30,434 bases of DNA from a virus, in IMG/VR virus record IMGVR_UViG_3300031951_000839, positions 1 through 30,434 of that record; one strand, given 5' to 3'. Positions 6,814 through 16,200 of this stretch are shown piece by piece. The notes beneath the pieces were generated by a model, which saw only the letters and a list, made by a program, of their open reading frames with translations, did not search any database and was not told where the DNA came from. Position numbers and translations under genes: made by a program. How positions within the stretch are numbered: the first letter of the stretch is position 1; the number at the start of each line of letters is the position of its first letter.

Positions 6814-6841
6814 AAGAGAGAACTTTTAAAAAGAGAAGCTG

Positions 6842-8089
6842 ATGGCCCTTATCAAACTCAATATTAACAACTTCAAAAAAGACCTAGGTGGTATTGCTAA
6901 CCGGCTAGTTGATAGTGTTGTGAATAAAGTAGAGCAGAAACTAGAAAATGCTGTAGAAGATGCATTTGCAAAAGGCCTTAAAAAAGTTGGTCTTTCTGAT
7001 AATATCGCCGGCGAGCTTTCTGCAAGATTTGGAGACGCGTTCTCTGTTGGTCAGGCCGATAGATTCTTTGGAACATCTACGGCAGAACAGAATAGAGTTT
7101 CTTCAAGAGACTGCGTGGATAATATCCTGAACCGCGGTGCTGAAACTGTGGTTGATGCGCAACGATCGATTAATAGTAAAGTTCAAGCAAACGAAGGTCT
7201 CCTTCAATTTCCGCCAGATGTTGGCGAATATTATATGCTTATGAAGTTTACAGAATACTCTAGACCAAGTCCACAAACCGTTGCGGTTCGTAAAGCGCTT
7301 AAGAATTTTATTCTTCCGGTTCCTCGAGAACTAAAAGAACAGTTTGCAAATAATATTGATCCAAAGGGGACTGGTGTTTTAGCTGGCGGATTGGCTGACA
7401 TCGGTACTGATATCTTTAGAGGCGGTGAAGGTGGAGGAGACAGAGCTAAGAATCAACTCGCTGCGCTGGCGTATGCACAAGGTGTTCAAATGGCTGGCCA
7501 GTACGGAGATCTACTTGGTCAGTTTGGCGGAGCAGTTCCGAATCCTCACTTGCAAGCAATTTTCTCCGGTGTTCAAATGAGAACACACAGTTTTCAGTGG
7601 ACATTTTCGCCAAGAAATGCTCTTGAGAGTCGACAACTTCAGCAAATTATCTATGAACTGAAAAAGTATTCACTTCCTGCTTTTAGCAATCTTGGCACAG
7701 CTGCTCTTCAATATCCGCCTCTGGTCGATCTTGAATTGTATCCATGGAAGAAAAATGGAGAAGATCTTATTGTATTCAAACCATGCTTGATTCAAAATAT
7801 TTCTGTAAACTATTCTCCACAGGGGTTGCCAGCATTCTTTAGAGGAACTAAACAGCCAACGTTTATTCAAATTTCAATTGACTTTATGGAAACAGAAATT
7901 CAAACTGCATATGATTATGGAACAAAAGTTGGTGAACGCAATGACCAAGCAACCAAAATCTATGAAGAGTTAAAAGGCGCGGCAAGTGAAAAGTTTCCAG
8001 GATTGACCGGTGCAATTAGCGAAGCAGTAGATTATGGAACCAAATTAATAAACACAGCCAGCGCAGCAGCAGATAAGGCTAACCAATAA
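6842..8089 (+). CDS. 48: gp48-type baseplate tail tube cap
   Basis: A 415-residue protein (T4 gp48 is 364). The family core is clear: LPVPRELKEQF (about 158), then NPHLQAIFSGVQMRTHSFQWTFSPRNALES (about 234-263) and LQQIIYELKKYSLPAF. PPLVDLELYPW, CLIQNISVNYSPQG and PTFIQISIDFMETEIQTAYDYG follow. T4 gp48 has the same NPxxxxxFxxxxxRTHSFxxxFxPRN and VNYSP blocks. The protein caps the hub and, with gp54, gives the first ring on which gp19 polymerises. The N-terminus (1-60) is helical and charged, and the C-terminus ends in an Ala/Lys-rich helix. It is the first gene after the late promoter, and its stop overlaps the gp53 start (TAATG). The gp54-like partner lies in the opposite operon, unlike the adjacent 48-54 pair in T4. 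Confidence 0.85.
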   Translation: MALIKLNINNFKKDLGGIANRLVDSVVNKVEQKLENAVEDAFAKGLKKVGLSDNIAGELSARFGDAFSVGQADRFFGTSTAEQNRVSSRDCVDNILNRGAETVVDAQRSINSKVQANEGLLQFPPDVGEYYMLMKFTEYSRPSPQTVAVRKALKNFILPVPRELKEQFANNIDPKGTGVLAGGLADIGTDIFRGGEGGGDRAKNQLAALAYAQGVQMAGQYGDLLGQFGGAVPNPHLQAIFSGVQMRTHSFQWTFSPRNALESRQLQQIIYELKKYSLPAFSNLGTAALQYPPLVDLELYPWKKNGEDLIVFKPCLIQNISVNYSPQGLPAFFRGTKQPTFIQISIDFMETEIQTAYDYGTKVGERNDQATKIYEELKGAASEKFPGLTGAISEAVDYGTKLINTASAAADKANQ

Positions 8090-8919
8090 TGTCTAGATAT
8101 TTTTCGAGATTTCCTCTTGTAGATTATAATGGTGCTCCTGCTAAAAACATTTTAGCACGTGTTGACTTTACAGACGAAGCGAAGAGAGACATCTATTCAA
8201 ATTTTGATTATGTGATTCAAGACGATTTGATTCGGCCTGATTTTCTTTCTTACACATACTACGACTCATCACAATATGACTGGATGATCTATCTTTCAAA
8301 TAGCGTTATAGATCCATACCATGATTATTATTTGAGCGCAGACGATTTTGAAAAATACATTATTGGAAAGTATGGAACACTGGCATCAGCTAGAGAAAAA
8401 ACTTTATTTTATAGAAACGATTGGGCTGCAGACGAAAGCTTAATCACAGAAGCCACTTATGAATCTCTTGAAGCTTCAATCAAAAAATATTGGAAACCAC
8501 GCCTTGGTGCTAACAATCAAATTGCTGGCTATGAAAGAGTGAAAGAAGACTGGACAGTAAGTACTAATAAAATTTTAGAGTTAGTCTTATCGGCCAATGT
8601 CGCTGCTTTTGATGCTGGTGATATTATATCTCAGTCATCTACTGAAGCACGGGCAACAGTTGTTTCTATCGATACTACAAGAAATTCTGTCATCGTCCAG
8701 CACGTAGAAGAAGAGTTTGAAGTTTCTGTTGGTGAAGGTCTATTAGAAATAAACACACTCAAAGTTAATATCCCAACGACAGAAAATGCTTTTTGGAGTA
8801 GGGTAAGTGCTTATGATTATGAGCAAGAAAAAAACGAACTGAAGAGATACATCAATCTCATCAAAAAATCGTATCTTCCGGAAGTAGAAAAATTGTTTAT
8901 AGAGCAACTTAAATCATGA
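8089..8919 (+). CDS. 53: gp53-type baseplate wedge protein with an inserted beta module
   Basis: A 276-residue protein (T4 gp53 is 196). Residues 1-115 carry the gp53 pattern: a short N-terminal strand (MSRYFSRFPLVDYNG), DLIRPDFLSYTYYDSSQYDWMIYLSNSVIDPYHDYYLSADDFEKYI, then the YKN-like helix. T4 gp53 has the equivalent block with YWVLLMCNDNYDPYYGWITS. The C-terminal helix (NAFWSRVSAYDYEQEKNELKRYINLIKKSYLPEVEKLF) also fits. Between them, residues about 160-222 form an extra beta-rich block (FDAGDIISQSSTEARATVVSID) of a type that recurs in other wedge genes of this window. gp53 links the wedge to the hub and to gp6/gp25. The stop overlaps the next ATG as ATGA, suggesting translational coupling. 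Confidence 0.83.
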   Translation: MSRYFSRFPLVDYNGAPAKNILARVDFTDEAKRDIYSNFDYVIQDDLIRPDFLSYTYYDSSQYDWMIYLSNSVIDPYHDYYLSADDFEKYIIGKYGTLASAREKTLFYRNDWAADESLITEATYESLEASIKKYWKPRLGANNQIAGYERVKEDWTVSTNKILELVLSANVAAFDAGDIISQSSTEARATVVSIDTTRNSVIVQHVEEEFEVSVGEGLLEINTLKVNIPTTENAFWSRVSAYDYEQEKNELKRYINLIKKSYLPEVEKLFIEQLKS

Positions 8920-10196
8920 GTTCAAATGTTGTAATGCGTGAAGGAAAGTTTAAACTAAAAACGTTTGAACTCACTACACCTATCGATTGTAAAACACTTA
9001 AACTTGCACCGTATTGTGCGAGAGCCGACATTTATGAGAGTGTTCTAGAACCAACAGTCGTTGCAGAATTTATTATTACTGATAAAGTAGGAATCTTTAA
9101 CCACTTTAACTTTTTAGAACAACGTATTAATATTGAGTTCACTACATATGAAGATAACGATGACGCAAGTGTAAAATATACTTTATATCCTATTTCTGTT
9201 GACCCGGCAGAAACATTACCAGATGACAAAGGTATCATATACAAACTTACTTGTGTATCTAAAGAAGCAATCAAATCAACACAAATCAAAAACATTCCTC
9301 TTGTAAGGAAAAAAATTGAAAGCGAAACTATTGTTGATGCTCTCTTACAGCTTGTAGAAACAGACAAGAAGTATTTCTTTGAAAAAACGCGTGGGCTTCA
9401 AGCTTGTAATTTTACTGAGCTGACTCCATTTGAAGCAATTGATCAAATAAGACTTAAGTCTATGTCCAGCAAGTACAATGGACACTGTTTCTTATTCTAT
9501 GAAAACAGTAAAGGCTATCACTTTAAAACCTTCGAAGGTTTGATTGATGATGGAAAGAAAAAGATTGGTGACAAGTATTTCACTCAAGTAGCTCTGGCCG
9601 ACGTATCTGTTACTGGATCTCGATGGAGAAATATTCTTGGGTTGAAGGTGATTCAGTCCGGAAACCAAAACGTAACACGATTGCTGGGCGGCGGTAAAGT
9701 TTTAATTAAGAGAAAGAATATAATTACCGGCGAGATCGAACCGTTTACAACAGATTCATCTAAGATAGAATTTGTTTCTTTGAACAAAGGATCATTGAGT
9801 CAGAACTTGACATCAAAGAAAGAACTTTCGAAAGATGAAGGCAGAATCGAATTAGTTTATTTTGATCCATCGGTTGAAACTGTTGAACAAGCCGAAGCAA
9901 AGTCGCTTCGACCATATTATCTTTCGTTTCTTTTTAATACTGTTGCACACATCACCGTGTATGGTGACAGCACACTTACAATCGGCGATGTGATCACATG
10001 TGATATTCCTGAACACACTGCACTAACGCTCGGTGAGGAAAGACCATTTGTTGAGAGCAATGAAATGCTAGCAGGTAACTACCTAGTAACTAAGTGTCGC
10101 CATATTCTTTCCTTTAATGAAGGTGCAGAATATATGCAAGCGCTTGAGATTGTGAAAGATGGGTATGGCGGTGAAATGCCAAGGCCTACTAAATAG
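8916..10196 (+). CDS. 27: gp27-type baseplate hub protein
   Basis: A 426-residue protein (T4 gp27 is 391). The N-terminal domain (LKTFELTTPIDCKTLKLAPYCARADIYESVLEPTVVAEFIITD...NHFNFLEQRINIEF) and the later segments YKLTCVSKEAI, ETIVDALLQLVETD and FTELTPFEAIDQIRLKSMSSKY follow the order of gp27/gpD-type hubs: two tube-like domains with an inserted helical part. The C-terminal part (HITVYGDSTLTIGDVITCDIPEH...GNYLVTKCRHILSFNEGAEYMQALEIVKDGYG) matches the late-control-D-like ending, where the hub closes on the spike. gp27 forms a trimer that joins the tail tube to gp5. The gene is followed by gene 5 after only 8 bases with GGAG between them, which fits the physical partnership. The family call rests on the pattern and on the gp5 neighbour. 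Confidence 0.78.
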   Translation: MSSNVVMREGKFKLKTFELTTPIDCKTLKLAPYCARADIYESVLEPTVVAEFIITDKVGIFNHFNFLEQRINIEFTTYEDNDDASVKYTLYPISVDPAETLPDDKGIIYKLTCVSKEAIKSTQIKNIPLVRKKIESETIVDALLQLVETDKKYFFEKTRGLQACNFTELTPFEAIDQIRLKSMSSKYNGHCFLFYENSKGYHFKTFEGLIDDGKKKIGDKYFTQVALADVSVTGSRWRNILGLKVIQSGNQNVTRLLGGGKVLIKRKNIITGEIEPFTTDSSKIEFVSLNKGSLSQNLTSKKELSKDEGRIELVYFDPSVETVEQAEAKSLRPYYLSFLFNTVAHITVYGDSTLTIGDVITCDIPEHTALTLGEERPFVESNEMLAGNYLVTKCRHILSFNEGAEYMQALEIVKDGYGGEMPRPTK

Positions 10197-10204
10197 GAGA
10201 TATC

Positions 10205-11023
10205 ATGAATATTCAAAAGTGGTTTGAAGGCGAAATTGTAGATGTAAACGACCCTGAAAAACTGGGACGTGTAAAAGTAAGAGAGACGCTTGGCCATAGC
10301 AACAGAGTAGAATCTGAAGATTTGTTTTGGTCACATGTTCTTATGCCGCCAACCGGAGCAAATGCCAAAGGTGCTGGCGTTGCGCCAGTTGGGTTAACAG
10401 AAGATTCCAAGGTAATCGGATTTAGAATCAACGAAACTCTTTCCTATGTCATAGGCTCTGTTGCCTACGTACCAAATGAAGCAGACCATTCTTTATCAAG
10501 ACATGCCAGAGGTGTTGGTCCAGTTCAAAAAGAATATATCGAAGAGCTTGGTGAAAAGAGAACGGCATATGCGGCAAAGTATCCACATAATAAGACTATT
10601 ACCACAACATCTGGTCATGTTCTAGAGCTTGATGATACGCCAAAAGCAGAACGTATTCATGTGTATCACAAGTCAGGAGCTTATGTAGAGATCTTTCCGG
10701 ATGGATCAATCGTAACCAAATCGATGAAAGACTCTGTGAGCGTTACTATGAACGATCACTCGATTAGCGTAGTGAAAGGCGATCTACAGATTGTAGCAAA
10801 TGAAGGTAAGATTCAAATCAACTCTGATGGAGATATTGATCTTGTCTCGAAGTCAGGTGTAGTGAATATTGCCGGCACCGAAGTTGGAATTACTGGCAAT
10901 CTATTCATCGAAGGCGATGTTGAGATTGAAGGAAAGCTTGATGCTACTGACGAGATCACATCTGATAAAATTAAATTGACCAAACACAAGCACTCGCCGA
11001 AGACCGGTTTACCGACTGAATAA
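10205..11023 (+). CDS. 5: gp5-type central spike without lysozyme domain, His-x-His tip
   Basis: A 272-residue protein, less than half of T4 gp5 (575). Residues 1-95 are the OB-fold (WFEGEIVDVNDPEKLGRVKVRETLG; LFWSHVLMPPTG; VIGSVAYVPN), the collar that sits on gp27. Residues about 130-245 are a strand-rich spike (TTTSGHVLELDD; YVEIFPDGSIVTKSM; IVANEGKIQINSDGDIDLVS; GDVEIEGKLDATDEI). The T4 lysozyme insert is missing entirely: the OB-fold runs through a short linker straight into the spike. The C-terminus (LTKHKHSPKTGLPTE) carries H261-x-H263 followed by a Gly/Pro turn, as in P2 gpV and phi92 gp138, where three such pairs hold an iron ion at the tip. T4 instead uses a separate PAAR tip (gp5.4). 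TAG-GGAG-ATATC-ATG gives a good ribosome-binding site. The spike pierces the outer membrane during injection. Confidence 0.85.
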   Translation: MNIQKWFEGEIVDVNDPEKLGRVKVRETLGHSNRVESEDLFWSHVLMPPTGANAKGAGVAPVGLTEDSKVIGFRINETLSYVIGSVAYVPNEADHSLSRHARGVGPVQKEYIEELGEKRTAYAAKYPHNKTITTTSGHVLELDDTPKAERIHVYHKSGAYVEIFPDGSIVTKSMKDSVSVTMNDHSISVVKGDLQIVANEGKIQINSDGDIDLVSKSGVVNIAGTEVGITGNLFIEGDVEIEGKLDATDEITSDKIKLTKHKHSPKTGLPTE

Positions 11024-11026
11024 ATA
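11019..11026 (+). promoter_or_regulatory. Possible late promoter upstream of gene 25 (one mismatch)
   Basis: AATAAATA overlaps the gp5 stop codon and differs from the T4 late box only in its first base. The predicted start is near 11032, 12 bases before the gp25 ATG. AAAGAGAG lies in the small gap of 20 bases between the two genes, one of the larger gaps in the operon. Confidence 0.45.
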
Positions 11027-11043
11027 TTTAAAAAGAGAGTTCA

Positions 11044-11481
11044 ATGGTAGATATCACACGTATCGATAAGATAACGCGTACTGATAAAGCTTCTGAGAAG
11101 AAGCCTTATTATAGTGACTTCTACACGAACTTCAATGCTCACCCACAGAACAAACGGCTTGTAAAATACACCAATGAAAATTCTGTAAAAAGAGCTGTTC
11201 GCAATTTAATTCTTACCGAACCGGGCGAAAGACTTTTTCAACCAGATATTGGGTGCAAAATCAGAAGTTTGCTTTTCGAAAACATGTCTGATATTACAGC
11301 GATGCAATTAAAAAATGCTATTGAAGAAACAATAAGACTACACGAAAAGCGTGCTAGGGTAATCACGGTAGAAGTTATTCCAAATGAAGATCTTCATACC
11401 TATGACGTATACATTATTTTTGAAGTAATAAATAGTATCACTCCTATTGCCCTCAACATCACTTTATATAGAGCAAGATAA
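11044..11481 (+). CDS. 25: gp25-type baseplate wedge protein
   Basis: A 145-residue protein (T4 gp25 is 132). It carries the GPW/gp25 family signature: RNLILTEPGERLFQPDIGCKIRSLLFENM (about 57-85), with the EPGER element that begins the sheath-docking fold, then a helix (AMQLKNAIEETIRLHEKRARVITVEV) and the closing strands. gp25 sits in the wedge core, binds gp6 and gp53, and gives the handshake strand on which sheath subunits start to polymerise, as gp25-like proteins do in type VI secretion systems and other contractile tails. The N-terminal 50 residues are longer and charged. The stop overlaps the gp6 start as TAATG, matching the usual pairing of gp25 with a gpJ/gp6-type gene. Confidence 0.93.
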   Translation: MVDITRIDKITRTDKASEKKPYYSDFYTNFNAHPQNKRLVKYTNENSVKRAVRNLILTEPGERLFQPDIGCKIRSLLFENMSDITAMQLKNAIEETIRLHEKRARVITVEVIPNEDLHTYDVYIIFEVINSITPIALNITLYRAR

Positions 11482-13277
11482 TGGCCGCCAATTCAAGTAT
11501 CATTCTTACACAACTTGACTTTAACGAATTCAAAAGTTCGTTAAAAACTTATCTTACTGCACAAGATGAGTTCAAAGATTATGATTTTGATGGAAGCAAT
11601 CTTTCTGTTTTGCTCGATGTACTTGCTTATAATACATATCAGAATGCATTTTATCTGAATATGATTGGTAACGAAATGTTTCTTGATAGTGCACGTCTTC
11701 GTGACAGTGTAGTTTCGCACGCAAAAGAGTTAAACTATCTTCCTCGATCATTTACTTCAGCTACTGCAAAAGTCCAACTGAGAATTACTCCAACAGATTC
11801 GAATAAAAATTCTATTGTTATTCCAAAGGGAACCACATTTATTTCTCGTGTGGATGATTTTACGTATACATTTAGTACAAATGAAAACATAGTAATTACA
11901 AATAAAGTAAATGGAACTTTTGTAAGTGAAACCATTACTATTTACGAAGGCAATTACTTAAGTGACACCTCTGTTGTTAACTATAGCAATCCTTTAATCT
12001 ATAAAATCAGCAACAGAAATGTAGACATTTCTAGCATTAGCGTTACAGTGCTTGAGGACAACGGTTCTACAACACTTGAATATTCTCGTGCAACTTCGCT
12101 TTTTGGGCATGATGAAAACTCAAAAGTATTCTTCTTACAGCCAGCTGTTGGCGACTCGTATGAAGTAGTATTTGGCGATGGCGTAGTCGGTCGTAAACCA
12201 AAGAATAATGCAATTGTAATTATTGAATACCGAGTATCAAACGGCGAATTACCGAATGGTGCCTTTAAATTCATCAACGCCGGTCGTATTGACAACGAAG
12301 CGAACGTGGCAATTACGACGGTGAGTGCAGCTGCGGACGGTGCTGTTGCCGAAGATCTAAACTCGATCAAGTTCAATGCTCCACGTGCTTTCACTACACA
12401 AGAAAGAGCTGTAACTGCAGAGGACTACGAGAATCTTCTCAAGGCAAACTTCCCGGAGATCAATGCAGTGACTGCATATGGCGGCGAAGATGCTACACCT
12501 CCGCAGTATGGTCGCATCTTCGTTTCGGTTGACCTGACAGATGTCGATGGTCTACCAAAGATCAAAGAAGATGAGTACAAGAGATTCCTTCGCTCACGTT
12601 CTTCGGTAGCGATGGAGCCGCTGTTTATTACTCCGGATTACACGTACCTGAAGATCGATAGCACGGTAAGATACAATATCAACAGAACTGGGCAGAATCC
12701 AGAAGATCTTCGTGCATTCGTTATCGACTCTATTCTGAATTATGCCTCGACAAGCCTGAATAGCTTCTCGAAGACTTTCAGATACTCGAAGCTAGTTCAA
12801 GCAATTGATGCTACAGACGCTAGCATCATCAGCAATGAAACCGACATCAATCTTGTAAAGTACTTGACACCAGAACTTGGTGTGCCTCTGAACTTAACTA
12901 TTGATTTCAAGTGCCCTCTGACTCAAGAGATTCCTTTGTTGAGCGATGAACATCCTATTGTTGACGTTCATGCGATTACTTCAACACCGTTCACATATAC
13001 CGGAATCCAAAACTGTGTTCTAGAAGACAACGGCGACGGCGTTGTTCGAATCGTGACACCAGTTGGGGCAAATCATAAGAAGATTGTTGATATCGGAACT
13101 GTTGATTATGACACCGGCGTGGTTAGATTAAATAACTTCAATATTCAAAATTATTCTGGTACATCGCTAAAGATCTATGCTGAACCAAGATCGCGTGATA
13201 TCACCGCTATCCAGAACGTGATCTTAAATATTATCGAGCCAGATGTGAATATCACTGTCGAACAGATTAGAGAATAA
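11481..13277 (+). CDS. 6: gp6-type baseplate wedge protein (baseplate J family)
   Basis: A 598-residue protein (T4 gp6 is 660). The N-terminal part (LDFNEFKSSLKTYLTAQDEFKDYDFDGSNLSVLLDVLAYNTYQNAFYLNMIGNEMFLDSARLRDSVVSHAKELNYLPRS) is the well-conserved opening of marine T4-like gp6 homologues. Residues about 305-400 hold the baseplate J core: TTQERAVTAEDYENLLKANFPEINAVTAYGG, YGRIFVSVDL and KRFLRSRSSVAMEPLFITPDYTYLKI. Two gp6 copies per wedge form the ring that iris-opens on contraction, in complex with gp7 and gp53. Codon use changes along the gene: the first 800 bases favour AAA lysine and A/T-ending codons, while the rest favours AAG and C-ending codons like the following large genes. It is coupled to its neighbours by TAATG at both ends. 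Confidence 0.88.
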   Translation: MAANSSIILTQLDFNEFKSSLKTYLTAQDEFKDYDFDGSNLSVLLDVLAYNTYQNAFYLNMIGNEMFLDSARLRDSVVSHAKELNYLPRSFTSATAKVQLRITPTDSNKNSIVIPKGTTFISRVDDFTYTFSTNENIVITNKVNGTFVSETITIYEGNYLSDTSVVNYSNPLIYKISNRNVDISSISVTVLEDNGSTTLEYSRATSLFGHDENSKVFFLQPAVGDSYEVVFGDGVVGRKPKNNAIVIIEYRVSNGELPNGAFKFINAGRIDNEANVAITTVSAAADGAVAEDLNSIKFNAPRAFTTQERAVTAEDYENLLKANFPEINAVTAYGGEDATPPQYGRIFVSVDLTDVDGLPKIKEDEYKRFLRSRSSVAMEPLFITPDYTYLKIDSTVRYNINRTGQNPEDLRAFVIDSILNYASTSLNSFSKTFRYSKLVQAIDATDASIISNETDINLVKYLTPELGVPLNLTIDFKCPLTQEIPLLSDEHPIVDVHAITSTPFTYTGIQNCVLEDNGDGVVRIVTPVGANHKKIVDIGTVDYDTGVVRLNNFNIQNYSGTSLKIYAEPRSRDITAIQNVILNIIEPDVNITVEQIRE

Positions 13278-16200
13278 TGAAAAAAATAGAAGCAATCATT
13301 TCTCCATTCATCGAGAACCAGTTTCCTTCATTCTATAAGGAAGAGGGCCCGCAGTTCATTGCTTTCGCCAAAGCATATTTTGAATGGATGGAAACTGCTA
13401 ATAATGTTCTGTATCAAGCTCGTAAGCTTCCAGACTATCGTGATATCGATACGACAGTTGACGAGTTTATTGTACAGTTCAAAGAGAAGTATCTCAAAAA
13501 TATTCAGTTCGATACTGCTACAAACAAAGAACTTCTGATCAAGAACTCGCTTGACCTGTACCGCTCAAAGGGTACAGAGCGTTCTATCGACCTATTCTTT
13601 AAACTGGTATACGGCACGTCTGCCGAAGTACGCTATCCTGCTGACAACATTCTACGTGTGTCTGACGGCGTTTGGGAACGACCAGAATATCTAGAAATTA
13701 CTCATAACAGATACAACGTAGATTATGTAGGCAAGCAAGTTGTCGGTGCACTGTCTGGTGCAAAGGCTTTTGTCGAGAAGTTTATTCGCCGTCGTACCTC
13801 TGCTGGATATGTAGATCTGCTTTATATCTCTGGTCGACAAGGCGAGTTTACCAATGGCGAACTCATCGGCTTGAATGTTAACAATCAACCGGTATACGAC
13901 AGAGCAAAAAGAGCAAAGTTACTTGGTTCTGTAAAAAGAGTATTGATCCAAGACCGTGGCCGTGATTTTCGTGTTGGTGATATTGTAACATTTACCGGAT
14001 CGACGAATGGTACTGGCGGATTAGCACGCGTTGAAGCGGTAAGCGAAGCGACCGGGATTGTCGATTTCATCTTTATCGACGGCGGATACGGATACACCCT
14101 TGACTCTGAATCAATCATCTCTGAAAAAGTAATTACCCTTGATAATGTAGTTGCCAATACAAATAGCGACCAATACTTTAAACTATTCGAGCAAGCAGTA
14201 GAGCCAATTGTGAATGCCACATTCACCAGTGCCACTGCAAACCTTGCGATTGGTGATACACTATTCCGTTATGCAGCAAACGGTCAACTAGCTGGGGCCG
14301 GCAAGGTCATTGATCTAGATCAAACTGATACCAATGGCACAGTGATGATCTCACATGTGAATGGTGTGTTTACGAATACCACAACTTATTATACAACCGG
14401 AAACGCTGTATCGTTTTACGCCAATACGATTGAAGATCGTACTATTGGCGGAAAGGTGATGGGTATCCCTGATGTTTACACCATTTCTATTACCGATCAG
14501 ACTGGCACCCTGTCAGTTGGCGATTCTGTCTTGTACAAGAATACATCGGCGATTGTTGGCAGTGGCCTAGTTCAAAGTATCACACAAGTTCCTGGTGGCA
14601 ATACACTTGTTCTTACTTCCGCCCGTGGAACATTCCCAATTGGCCAGAGACTTGAAGTTTCAACAAACTCGTCAGTCTCTGCAAATGTGGCTGAAGTAAA
14701 TCTTACAGTTGGTGTTTATGAAATTAAAAAGTTCATTAACACACTGAAGTACTCATCGGCCAATAACAACGAATTACCAGTGAGTAACAGAATCTATCGC
14801 TATGATAGTGCCGGCAAGAAGATCGCTGAGGGTCTTCTGCTGACGGTTTCACATGATTCTGGAACTGGAACTGGTAACCTTACATTTATTCCTGTGAAGG
14901 GATACTTTACAGAGACGGATAGATTTTATACCGACTCGAATACATCACAAGCTACAGTTGTAACATACACCGTTGCAAATGCTGGCGGTGACTATGTTGC
15001 GTCAGAACATGCAAGACTGTTCACACAGACAACAAACACGACAGCGGTTCCATTAACTACTAGCTTTGGATCTGGTGCCGGATTTAACGTTGGAACTCTC
15101 GGTGATACAGAAGAGGTTTTCATCGGCACCGATCTAATCTCTGCAAATGGGGTCGGAACTCTCGACTATGATCGTGTTGTTCTGACAGTAACATCGAATA
15201 CTGGTTTTGCTGTTGGTGATAGAGTCTATCAAGAAACAAGTAAAATCGGATTTAACGCAAATAGTTCGGTGAATGCAACAACCGGATTCATTACTCTTCC
15301 GACTGCAAATACACGATTCATAGTCGGCGACATTGTCAGATATGAAGTAGCAACAGGAAACACCGCTCTTACCGGACTGTTTAATGGTGATTACTATTAC
15401 GTTGCTGCAGCGAATACTACAGGTATTATTCTGTCGTATCCTTATCGTAAATCCGATCAAATCAATTCAACTAACTTCTCGACATTCGCCAATAATAAAG
15501 TTAATGAAGTTGGTCACTATTTGTATAAAATGGCACACGGAACAGTTTTTGAAATCGGTTCTGGCGTGATCCGAACAAAAGATAACCATAACGCATTTGG
15601 AAATACCGGCGGAACTGCAAATACCACAACATATGCAAATAGCAATGTGATCAAGTATAGTGGTACTACAACAAATACCGCTATCAACTCCATTACAGTA
15701 TACACGACTCTTACACAAGCAAACCAGGCATATTCTGCTCTTCCAGTTGCTGCCGCTGCTTTTGGATTCCCAAAGAATCCACAGGGTGATTCAAAGAATA
15801 CTATCTTCTCGTGTCTTTCGTTTAATAAGTTTACGATAGGGTCGATCGGATCACTATCTGGAGTCGACCCAGGTTCTGGTTATAACGTCGACCCATATGT
15901 TATTGCACACCAGCCATACATTTCTGGATTCAATCGAAAAGACTTTGTGATCACTGTTACTGATTCTACTGGTGTGTTTGTTGTAGGTGAAAGAGTAAAT
16001 CAAACACTTGCCAATCTTGTGTACTATGATCTAAAGGTAGATGATGGTGCATACAGCAATACGTTTGATGAAAAAATCGCAACAGTGAATACAAAAGACG
16101 AGATTCAAAGCGCAAATGACTTTATTCTGTATGCATCAAACACTGTAACATTTAATACTACAGATGAAGTCAACTCAAATACCGACTTTATTACAATTGC

